Below, one piece after another: positions 37,009-42,851 of a stretch of 64,000 nucleotides of DNA; positions within the stretch are counted from its first letter, which is position 1; each line of letters opens with the position of its first letter. Source of the DNA: Pseudomonas putida. GTDB lineage: Bacteria > Pseudomonadota > Gammaproteobacteria > Pseudomonadales > Pseudomonadaceae. The DNA is taken from positions 372,001-436,000 of the forward strand of contig NZ_JANHLK010000001.1 in NCBI RefSeq assembly GCF_028682635.1, in the 5' to 3' direction. The position numbers were made by a program, and so were the translations under genes. Under the pieces are notes generated by a model, which did no database searches, was not told the DNA's origin, and was given only the letters and a program-made list of their open reading frames with translations.

Positions 37009-37815
37009 ATGAAAGCGCTTAATACTCCTCGCTGGGAAACATACAAGAGTTTTTATCAGATTACGATTTTTCGATATTTGACATTATGGTTTTCGATTGT
37101 TCCAATTTTGGCAGGGGTTCTTAGTCAGTTGCCCGAATACATTCCGATAACTATAAGTGGAGCAACTTATAATTTAAAGCTTGTGATGCCGTTCAATTGG
37201 CAGATGCTTTGGGTTTCATCGTTTTTCTTTTTGATTTCTTTTGTTATTTATTTGGTAAGGTGTCCTTCGTTTGTCAAGCAATATAATAGGTTTTCAGATT
37301 ATTCAAGCTATGGTCATGACAAACGCTGGATTTCTTGGTTGGCGAAGGATCTAATTGAAGAGGGGTCAGAGCTACCAAAGTTTATTTCTAGGCTTGATAG
37401 TAAAAAGTATCTAACGAAGCACTCGAATGATTTTGTCATTCCCCCAAATAATCCGGAGGTTGGCACTGATCAAACAATTTATTATATGAAGGTTAACGAT
37501 AATATTTATTCGCTGGGAATGCCAAGGTTGGGGGAGAGTGAGGCGGATATGGATGCCGAGCGAGCTATATTTTGGGAGATTTTTGGGCGTTATTCCAATT
37601 CGAGGAAATTTGCGCGCGCCCTAATTATGTTTTTTCTGGTGCTCAGCCTTGTGGCGTTCGTCTTTGTTTTTGTTCAGCATATTTCAAGTGGTCTTGTTTA
37701 TCTTTGGCTGTGGCTGGCAAAGATTGCTCCATGGTTGGAAAATATTGCTACATGGTCAGCAAATATGGGTGCGTGGCTGGCAAATATTGGTGTGTGGCTA
37801 GCGAACCTTGTGTGA
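37009..37815 (+). CDS. Unknown membrane protein with C-terminal 7-residue repeats (prophage cargo)
   Basis: 268 residues, unrecognised. Hydrophobic segments lie at about 22-42, 64-84 and 203-228, separated by a polar region (about 95-200) that should be cytoplasmic or periplasmic. The C-terminus is five tandem units of seven residues of the type xxWLANI (WLWLAKI, APWLENI, ATWSANM, GAWLANI, GVWLANL), encoded by 21-base repeats. The gene is clearly richer in A and T than its surroundings, a sign of recent transfer. An in-frame GTG at 37000 is an equally possible start (AGGG seven bases before it). Its stop overlaps the radical SAM start (TGATG), so the two form a unit. No function is assigned. 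Confidence 0.75.
   Translation: MKALNTPRWETYKSFYQITIFRYLTLWFSIVPILAGVLSQLPEYIPITISGATYNLKLVMPFNWQMLWVSSFFFLISFVIYLVRCPSFVKQYNRFSDYSSYGHDKRWISWLAKDLIEEGSELPKFISRLDSKKYLTKHSNDFVIPPNNPEVGTDQTIYYMKVNDNIYSLGMPRLGESEADMDAERAIFWEIFGRYSNSRKFARALIMFFLVLSLVAFVFVFVQHISSGLVYLWLWLAKIAPWLENIATWSANMGAWLANIGVWLANLV
37705..37809 (+). repeat. Five 21-base tandem repeats
   Basis: Units of the form NNNNNNTGGCTGGCAAATATT, in frame, end one codon before the stop of the membrane protein gene. The third to fifth units are most alike. Repeat number could vary between strains. Confidence 0.8.
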
Positions 37816-39089
37816 TGAGAAAAGTTTATAAGTATTCCGCCGCAATTACCAGTCAGTTGGCTTTTTGCGCTACTCCTCTGAGGCTTGATAGCTACAATCA
37901 TTGCCAATTTAATTGTGGCTATTGTTTTGCTCGAACCCGTGAAGGGTATGGGCGTGATGAGAAATTACAAATAGCCAACCCAGAGCGGCTGAAGAAACGG
38001 CTGAAAAGAGTTGCTGATGGGGTGGTTCGTTCTGCGCTCGATGAATTTATTCAAATGAGAATTCCCTTTCAGTTGGGAGGGATGTCTGATCCATTTTCTC
38101 CGATTGAGCTAAAAGAGAGGCGTACGCTCCAATACATACGTATTCTCAATGAATATGACTATCCATTTATAATCAGCACGAAAAGTAGCCTTCCGGGTAC
38201 TATCGAATATTTGGATGCGCTAAGCGAGTCTAATGGTTACGTTCGGTTTTCAACTACTGTAGTCTCTGAAGGTTATAGATCGTCAATAGATAAAGGCTGT
38301 CCACCTATTCGCGATATAGCGGATGCTGCTGAGAGGTTGTCTGCGTTCAATGTTCCGGTTTGCTTTCGCATGCAACCAATAATACCGGGGCACGAAGATA
38401 GTTATGATGGGCTATTAGCGTTAGCCCGAAATGTAGGTGTCAAGCATATATCGGCAGAATATCTCAAGGTTCCCCTTGAGGGTAATGTTAATTTCAGTTC
38501 GTCGTTGTTAGAGTTATTAGGTGGGCAGCCTGTTTCAACGTATATGAAGCTGGGGTCTCGTAAGCAAGGTAGTGAATATGCGCTTCCGCTATCATATCGC
38601 GCTGCGCACCTCATCTACATGCGAGGAGAGGCTAAGGCTGCGGGTATTACGTTCGGTTTTGCTGATAATGAATTGTTGTTGCACTCTGACGGGGGATCTT
38701 GTTGCAGTGCTTCTGACTTGTATTTAAGAAATGCGAGCTTCTTTTCCGCCAATATCGTGGCATTGGCTAAGAAAAAAATGATAGGTGAGCTGATTACGTT
38801 TGACGATTTTATTGGGGAGTGGATGCCACAAGGCTCAATTGCAACGTATTTAAATTCAAAATCCCGTCTTGAGAAAACTGATATCGAGTCTGTGAAGTGG
38901 ATAACATACTTGCGTGAAATATGGAGTGGGAATTATGGTCTGTATTCACCAGGCTACTTTGATGGGGTTATAGACACCGGTAAAAAAGATTTAGCTGGGC
39001 TGCCTATTTATATGAGGGCTCTTAGTGAATTCGAAATTTCGATGGGGTTCGCGTTGCCTGTTAAATGTCTTGACCATCTTTCTATTTGA
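37815..39089 (+). CDS. Radical SAM protein, SPL/Rv2578c-like (prophage cargo)
   Basis: 424 residues. A radical SAM motif CX3CX2C lies at Cys30, Cys34 and Cys37 in NHCQFNCGYCFA, followed by a TIM-barrel-like core (QLGGMSDPFSPIE, PFIISTKSS, VRFSTTVVS, CFRMQPIIPG). This pattern is nearest the spore photoproduct lyase/Rv2578c branch. A second cysteine pair at 296-297 (GGSCCSAS) could hold an auxiliary cluster. It is AT-rich like its partner and translationally coupled to it. Lying between integrase and lysogeny genes, it is phage cargo rather than a core phage gene; defence, nucleic acid modification or host alteration are all possible. The substrate is unknown. Confidence 0.8.
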   Translation: MRKVYKYSAAITSQLAFCATPLRLDSYNHCQFNCGYCFARTREGYGRDEKLQIANPERLKKRLKRVADGVVRSALDEFIQMRIPFQLGGMSDPFSPIELKERRTLQYIRILNEYDYPFIISTKSSLPGTIEYLDALSESNGYVRFSTTVVSEGYRSSIDKGCPPIRDIADAAERLSAFNVPVCFRMQPIIPGHEDSYDGLLALARNVGVKHISAEYLKVPLEGNVNFSSSLLELLGGQPVSTYMKLGSRKQGSEYALPLSYRAAHLIYMRGEAKAAGITFGFADNELLLHSDGGSCCSASDLYLRNASFFSANIVALAKKKMIGELITFDDFIGEWMPQGSIATYLNSKSRLEKTDIESVKWITYLREIWSGNYGLYSPGYFDGVIDTGKKDLAGLPIYMRALSEFEISMGFALPVKCLDHLSI

Positions 39090-39095
39090 ATTCAT

Positions 39096-39129
39096 AAAAA
39101 TGTGCTCGGGAAGAGTCCTCCCGAGCACA
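39096..39129 (-). terminator. Terminator of the leftward prophage operon
   Basis: A perfect 11-bp stem TGTGCTCGGGA/TCCCGAGCACA with a 7-base loop is followed on the minus strand by five Ts. It separates the convergent radical SAM gene and PrtN-like gene. Confidence 0.8.
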
Positions 39130-39132
39130 TGC

Positions 39133-39402
39133 TCATGATGCTCTTCCCATCAGCTTTTCTTGCTCTAAAACGGCTTTACTTCGTTGATTGTCGATGTAGG
39201 TCGCTAGGTCTTTGATGTGTATTCCTAATGCAGCTTTTTGCGTGACTGTGCCTAGTCTAATTATCGGGATGTCTATTTCTCCCAGTAGCTGTTTTCGCTT
39301 GAATTTTTCAATGGTTAAGTGCATATAATCAGTGCAAACACGATCCAGCGGAATCACAGCCTGCCCGTCATATTGAGCCATTAAAAGAAAAAGTGTGTTC
39401 AT
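39133..39402 (-). CDS. PrtN-family pyocin activator-like protein 1
   Basis: 89 residues strongly like Pseudomonas PrtN: MNTLFLLMAQYDGQAVIPLDRVCTDY at the start, then LTIEKFKRKQLLGEIDIPIIRL and GIHIKDLATYIDNQR. PrtN activates pyocin genes in P. aeruginosa after PrtR is inactivated by RecA. Here it is the last gene of a leftward operon starting near 40908, so it is probably induced with the prophage. Its start overlaps the stop of the preceding gene (ATGA-type overlap). Confidence 0.88.
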   Translation of the reverse strand: MNTLFLLMAQYDGQAVIPLDRVCTDYMHLTIEKFKRKQLLGEIDIPIIRLGTVTQKAALGIHIKDLATYIDNQRSKAVLEQEKLMGRAS

Positions 39403-39683
39403 GCAGTCTCCTTAACATTGCGGCTGGGGCCACAGTTGATTAATGCTGGTTCCTTCGTCGCGAAGGCATCGAGGAAGTCGGCCAGATCATGTAAATACAC
39501 CACCTGTTTTGCTCGCACCGAGTCATGAAGACGCTTCACAACCAGCGGGATGCGCCCGGCCTTGATTTCACTCAGCAGGTAGCGGTCGGTGCGGATGTGC
39601 TTGAAGTAGTGTTCCCGCACTGCTGTTAGAGACGGGCAGGGCGTAGCGAACTGTCTGCGAAGTTGGTCAAGGGTGTTGCTCAT
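39399..39683 (-). CDS. PrtN-family pyocin activator-like protein 2
   Basis: 94 residues with the same PrtN-type core as its neighbour, more diverged: LTAVREHYFKHIRTDRYLLSEIKAGRIPLVVKRL and QVVYLHDLADFLDAF. Two PrtN-like genes in tandem suggest a paralogous pair, perhaps acting as a heteromer or on different promoters. Both ends overlap the neighbouring genes by four bases, as expected for a compact operon. Confidence 0.8.
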   Translation of the reverse strand: MSNTLDQLRRQFATPCPSLTAVREHYFKHIRTDRYLLSEIKAGRIPLVVKRLHDSVRAKQVVYLHDLADFLDAFATKEPALINCGPSRNVKETA

Positions 39684-40054
39684 GCAGCATCCTCCCCGGA
39701 CCCCTCCGATAGGGGCAGCAACTTGAGTCGGATCAGTTCAGCAAGGCCTTCTTTGCTTTTGCCCATGGCCGCCGCGCAGACATTGCCGAGTTGGTCGGAG
39801 ACGACTGCGCCGTAGGGGTACTCCAGTGATTTGGTTGGGGTGACGTAGGCGATGTGGCCTTCACCAATGACCGCATCGACGCAGCGGAACACCTCGGCCA
39901 GTTCAGCGCTCACCGCTGGTAACGCCTCGAGCAACTGGACTGCTTCGGCGGATGCGCCAATCAGCGTGGCGCGACTGATGATGGTTGGATGATTGAGAAA
40001 CATCGGAACCAGCTTCAATGCGCCGATGGCTTGGGTGATAGCGTTCTGGCTCAT
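39680..40054 (-). CDS. Hypothetical phage protein
   Basis: 124 residues, not recognised. It is mildly acidic, with an alanine- and leucine-rich middle (AEAVQLLEALPAVSAELAEVFRCVDAV) and no membrane segment or clear motif. The start at 40054 overlaps the previous stop (ATGA), which decides against the in-frame ATG at 40105. It belongs to the leftward operon with the PrtN-like and KilAC-like genes; a role in early phage physiology is the most that can be inferred. Confidence 0.65.
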   Translation of the reverse strand: MSQNAITQAIGALKLVPMFLNHPTIISRATLIGASAEAVQLLEALPAVSAELAEVFRCVDAVIGEGHIAYVTPTKSLEYPYGAVVSDQLGNVCAAAMGKSKEGLAELIRLKLLPLSEGSGEDAA

Positions 40055-40326
40055 GCTGCGGCGTCCTTGTGCGTGACGGTGATGTTCAGTTTTTTTGCGA
40101 TCCACTTGACGCCTTCTTCCTTCACCAACACTACGGCGTAGTGCCGATAGCGATTGGTATTTCCGATCTGGACGCTGCGTGGATCCGAGAACAGGTAGCC
40201 CCGGTCGCGGTGATGGCTGGCCAGGTCCCCGTCATTTGTCAGGATGCGCAGTTCCCGCAACCTGGTGCGGAAGGCGCGGGGCTTGAGGCCGAGCACGGCG
40301 GCCGTTTGATCCAGGGTGAGGTTCAT
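40051..40326 (-). CDS. KilAC-like DNA-binding protein
   Basis: 91 residues. The sequence LDQTAAVLGLKPRAFRTRLRELRILT, then YLFSDPRSVQIGNTNRYRHYAVVLVKEEGVKWIAKKL, resembles the KilAC domain found at the C-terminus of phage antirepressors (a helix-turn-helix followed by a strand region and a final helix). Here the domain stands alone. It probably binds DNA in early phage regulation. It overlaps the next gene in ATGA fashion. Confidence 0.6.
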   Translation of the reverse strand: MNLTLDQTAAVLGLKPRAFRTRLRELRILTNDGDLASHHRDRGYLFSDPRSVQIGNTNRYRHYAVVLVKEEGVKWIAKKLNITVTHKDAAA

Positions 40327-40336
40327 GACGCTGTCC

Positions 40337-40711
40337 TCAGGCTGCGAGCAGTTCTCGAACGTTGTTCAGCAGTGCTTCCGACTCGGCCAGCATTTGCTGA
40401 ATTTGCGCCGTGCGAGTGGGTTGTTCTGGCGGCGGCGCCGGCTCTGCCGACTCAATGCGACCGTTCGCAATGTCCTGGATGAAATCCCGGAGGTGCAGGT
40501 GATTGGCCCGATCTGAGCGCTTGAGAGTCAGTTCGCCTGTATGGCCGCCGAAGTCCACGCTGATGACCGCGTTGTCGTCGGTGAGCTCTACTTCAAAACT
40601 CGCATAGATGGTTTGCTCTGGCCGTTGAAGAGGGCAAACGGCGGTGCCTCCAGCCTGAAGCATGTGATGCAGCAACTCTTGTTTTGCGAGCGGGATGCGG
40701 TAGTTGTTCAT
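40337..40711 (-). CDS. Hypothetical phage protein
   Basis: 124 residues, not recognised. The N-terminal two thirds look like a beta-rich fold (TIYASFEVELTDDNAVISVDFGGHTGEL); the C-terminal part has a proline-rich linker (EPAPPPEQPT) and a final helix rich in leucine and glutamate. There is no signal or membrane segment. It overlaps the first gene of the leftward operon by four bases. Confidence 0.65.
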   Translation of the reverse strand: MNNYRIPLAKQELLHHMLQAGGTAVCPLQRPEQTIYASFEVELTDDNAVISVDFGGHTGELTLKRSDRANHLHLRDFIQDIANGRIESAEPAPPPEQPTRTAQIQQMLAESEALLNNVRELLAA

Positions 40712-40908
40712 GCTGCGTCACCTCCACAGGGGCCGGTTTCGCTGGTGGCGACAGAGCGAGCAGGAAGGGCGGCAGCAGGGCGACCGATGTTGACGATCAC
40801 CAACAATCCGGTGCGTTTTTGAATGGCGTCTACGGCGGCGGGGTTAGTGATGGCTGCGGGGTGTAAGTACACCGGGCAGCGGGTGTTTCTGTGCTGTGTG
40901 GTTTGCAT
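40708..40908 (-). CDS. Small hypothetical phage protein, first gene of the leftward operon
   Basis: 66 residues of a kind common in Pseudomonas prophages: CPVYLHPAAITNPAAVDAIQKRTGLLVIVNIGRPAA. Function unknown. It is the first reading frame after the pL promoter, with its ATG at 40908, and overlaps the next gene by four bases. The conserved core together with this position supports it as real despite its size. Confidence 0.65.
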   Translation of the reverse strand: MQTTQHRNTRCPVYLHPAAITNPAAVDAIQKRTGLLVIVNIGRPAAALPARSVATSETGPCGGDAA

Positions 40909-40943
40909 GGCTCGTACTCTTTGGTGAGAGGTGTACGGTGCAA

Positions 40944-40972
40944 ACGATACAAATGCGTATTGATTCAGTCAA
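40944..40972 (-). promoter_or_regulatory. pL promoter of the leftward operon
   Basis: On the minus strand TTGACT and TATCGT are exactly 17 bases apart. The candidate repressor operator at 40956-40976 covers the -35 box and spacer, so CI bound there would block transcription of the PrtN/KilAC operon. Confidence 0.65.
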
Positions 40973-40976
40973 TACG
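40956..40976. promoter_or_regulatory. Repressor operator OL
   Basis: CGTATTGA-N5-TCAATACG is a perfect 8-5-8 dyad, with outer AAAT/ATTT extending the symmetry. The same architecture occurs twice in the CI-Cro interval. Confidence 0.65.
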
Positions 40977-41045
40977 TATTTGAATTGATTTTATGGTCAA
41001 GCATAAAAAGGCCCGCGATGTGCGGGCTTCCTTCATGTCGCAGCT

Positions 41046-41723
41046 TCAGAAGATTTCAAGCTTGGAGAATACAACCCCGCAAATAATCGCATCGTTTTCT
41101 AGCTCGATGATTGGCTCCGGCCAGGCCGGATTCAAGGGTTTCAAGAACCTACGATTTCCCTCCATGACTAACTGCTTGAACGTTGCTTCTTGGCTGTTGA
41201 CCAATTTGGCTATTACCAACGAGCCATTTTCGGCGTCCTTGGCTGGATCTACAAAGATGATATCGCCATCACGAAAAGAGCGACGTTCGTGTTGGTTGAA
41301 CATGGACAGACCCCGGACCCTAAGTGCGTAGGTCTGACGGCTATGCGATGCAGCACACGGCAGCCAAATCTCGGCATCATCAAGCGTGCGCACATCTTCA
41401 ATCTCGCACCAAGCTCCTGCTTGTACCCATGAAATCAATGGGACATATCCTTTAATTGCCGGCCCGGGTTCGACGTTTGACTCTGCAGATGCTTGGTGGA
41501 TTTTGCTTGGATTGGGGTCCTTGTGTTCGCCTCCGTTCCAAAGCCAGTTGCTACTGACCTTAAGAGCCTTGGCAATTTTTTCAACGTTGTCGTGACGAGG
41601 GCTGGAAACCGCGTTCGTCACGATCCTGTGAATGGTGGGCTGGGGTACGCCGGAGCGACGGCCTAGTTCCCCTTCGGATAAGTCAAGTTCCACCATGCGT
41701 TGAGCGATGCGGTCCCCAATCAC
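41046..41723 (-). CDS. CI-type prophage repressor (HTH plus S24 peptidase)
   Basis: 225 residues from a GTG start. A helix-turn-helix (LSEEGELGRRSGVPQPTIHRIVT region, about 15-45) precedes a LexA-like S24 autoprotease with a predicted Ala102-Gly103 cleavage site (WVQAGAW), Ser140 in RGLSMF and Lys173 in LVIAKLV. RecA-stimulated self-cleavage after DNA damage would induce the prophage. A TTG at 41744 is an alternative start, but it would leave almost no leader after the predicted promoter, so the GTG at 41723 (after AGAAG) is preferred. Two operators lie between it and the divergent cro-like gene. Confidence 0.9.
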   Translation of the reverse strand: MIGDRIAQRMVELDLSEGELGRRSGVPQPTIHRIVTNAVSSPRHDNVEKIAKALKVSSNWLWNGGEHKDPNPSKIHQASAESNVEPGPAIKGYVPLISWVQAGAWCEIEDVRTLDDAEIWLPCAASHSRQTYALRVRGLSMFNQHERRSFRDGDIIFVDPAKDAENGSLVIAKLVNSQEATFKQLVMEGNRRFLKPLNPAWPEPIIELENDAIICGVVFSKLEIF

Positions 41724-41759
41724 TTTTCTTCTGCCTTGATTCAAAAACGTATCGGAGAT

Positions 41760-41805
41760 TGTATTGAATCATCCAATACGTTTGTGTATTGTGGCGACCA
41801 ATGCG
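41760..41805. promoter_or_regulatory. Repressor operators OR1 and OR2
   Basis: Two 21-base sites with the same 8-5-8 layout as OL lie 25 bases apart: TGTATTGA-N5-CCAATACG (41760-41780) and TGTATTGT-N5-CCAATGCG (41785-41805). They overlap the predicted rightward promoter, and the first also abuts a TACAAT -10 box on the minus strand for the repressor gene. Confidence 0.65.
41764..41792 (+). promoter_or_regulatory. pR promoter for the early rightward operon
   Basis: TTGAAT and TATTGT are separated by 17 bases, with transcription entering the cro-like gene at 41826. Both candidate operators overlap it. Confidence 0.55.
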
Positions 41806-41825
41806 AAAGCGCATCGGTGAACAAT

Positions 41826-42023
41826 ATGACTATCCAAGAAATGCTCGCGGTGCTTCTGCGGTCTGGCTTGTCCCAGCGCGTGATCGCGGAGCGTGTTGGT
41901 ACAACACAGCCAACTATCAATCGTGCAGCTAAAGGTGCGGACGTTCGCTATGTGACGGGGAAGGCCATTGAGCGCCTGTATACCGAAGAACAAAAAACCG
42001 CAGGCTTCAAGTCGGCGGCTTAA
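41826..42023 (+). CDS. Cro-like repressor
   Basis: 65 residues, essentially a single helix-turn-helix: IQEMLAVLLRSGLSQRVIAERVGTTQPTINRAAKGADVRYVTG. It is divergent from the CI gene across the operator region, the place and size of Cro, which turns off the repressor promoter and shuts down early transcription in the lytic phase. GGTGA lies five bases before the ATG. A longer reading frame from 41700 would pass through the operators and is rejected. Confidence 0.82.
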   Translation: MTIQEMLAVLLRSGLSQRVIAERVGTTQPTINRAAKGADVRYVTGKAIERLYTEEQKTAGFKSAA

Positions 42024-42140
42024 AAAGGGTGCTGAGCTGGGGCCTCTCACCAAAGATCCCCCAGCCCAGCTACGACGATACACAGCACATGCACATCGGT
42101 CGTGGTCGTAGGATAGGGTTTGCCCTGGCCTATGGCTACA

Positions 42141-42161
42141 CCGTAAACGGGGTATTTACGG
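42141..42161. promoter_or_regulatory. Inverted repeat just before the CII-like gene
   Basis: CCGTAAA-N7-TTTACGG ends two bases before the ATG at 42164. As DNA it could be an operator; as RNA it would occlude the ribosome site. Confidence 0.45.
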
Positions 42162-42163
42162 TT

Positions 42164-42652
42164 ATGAGTCGCATCAATCAACCACCGGCCTCTGCGCCGG
42201 TTCTTTCCCTTCGCAAGGCAATCTACCGGGCAGCCCATGATTATAAAGGTGGTGTGACTGCCTTGGCGCTCGACATGGTCATGGATTACGACGGTCTACA
42301 AAAGAAGGTCAAACACGACTTTGAGCAGCGTTGGCTGGATCCTGATGAGCTAGAGGAACTGATCCGGTTGACGGCGAACCCTCTGCTGTTGGATGCGCTC
42401 GTGCGGCCTGCCGGGATGGTCTGGTACAAGCCCGTAGCAGCGGCACCGACAAAAGATGCATTGCTCGCGGTCAGCAAGGTGCTGCATGAAACCGGTCTGT
42501 TCGTTTCCAGCATGCATGAAGGCGCAGCCGACAACGTCTGGGAGCTGTCCGAAGTCCAGTTGCTTGAAAAGCATGGTGCAGACGTGATCCGCGCCGTGCT
42601 GGGCATCATGGCCGGTGCCCGTCTGGCAATGGAGGACCGTCTCCATGGCTGA
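42164..42652 (+). CDS. Phage regulatory CII-like protein (CP76 type)
   Basis: 162 residues. The N-terminal part (LSLRKAIYRAAHDYKGGVTALALDMVMDYDGLQKKVKHDF) matches the phage CII/CP76 regulatory family of P2- and D3-like phages; the C-terminal half (QLLEKHGADVIRAVLGIMAGA) is helical. It should act early in the lysis-lysogeny decision or in replication control. The ATG at 42164 is chosen by similarity; upstream in-frame codons would add residues encoded by non-coding-looking DNA. An inverted repeat lies directly before the start. It overlaps the next gene. Confidence 0.78.
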   Translation: MSRINQPPASAPVLSLRKAIYRAAHDYKGGVTALALDMVMDYDGLQKKVKHDFEQRWLDPDELEELIRLTANPLLLDALVRPAGMVWYKPVAAAPTKDALLAVSKVLHETGLFVSSMHEGAADNVWELSEVQLLEKHGADVIRAVLGIMAGARLAMEDRLHG

Positions 42653-42851
42653 TGATATCGATCGTGCCAACGACCAAGCGCAATACCTGCTCGACATGGC
42701 TATCCATCGGAGTCGGCAGGTGCCGACGAATCGAGTTAGTGCGCAGTTCTGTGATGATTGCGATGAGCCCATCCCGTTGCTTCGTCAGCAAACCATTTCA
42801 GGTTGCGAAACCTGTGTCAGCTGCCAGGAGTTGCGGGAGCGGCGCAGATGA
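42645..42851 (+). CDS. TraR/DksA-type small zinc finger protein
   Basis: 68 residues with CDDCDEPIPLLRQQ...CVSCQEL, a C4 zinc finger of the TraR/DksA family, and a short N-terminal helix. Phage and plasmid members such as TraR bind the RNA polymerase secondary channel and mimic DksA plus ppGpp. It overlaps the genes on both sides (8 and 4 bases), so it is coupled to the primase gene. Confidence 0.82.
   Translation: MADDIDRANDQAQYLLDMAIHRSRQVPTNRVSAQFCDDCDEPIPLLRQQTISGCETCVSCQELRERRR

Noticed and set aside
37815..39089. Prokaryotic viperin
   Set aside because: It shares only the general CX3CX2C radical SAM motif; the rest fits the SPL/Rv2578c-like branch better, so antiviral nucleotide synthesis is not claimed.
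41700..41825. Longer Cro-like frame starting at 41700
   Set aside because: It crosses the operators and predicted promoter; the helix-turn-helix protein is complete from 41826.
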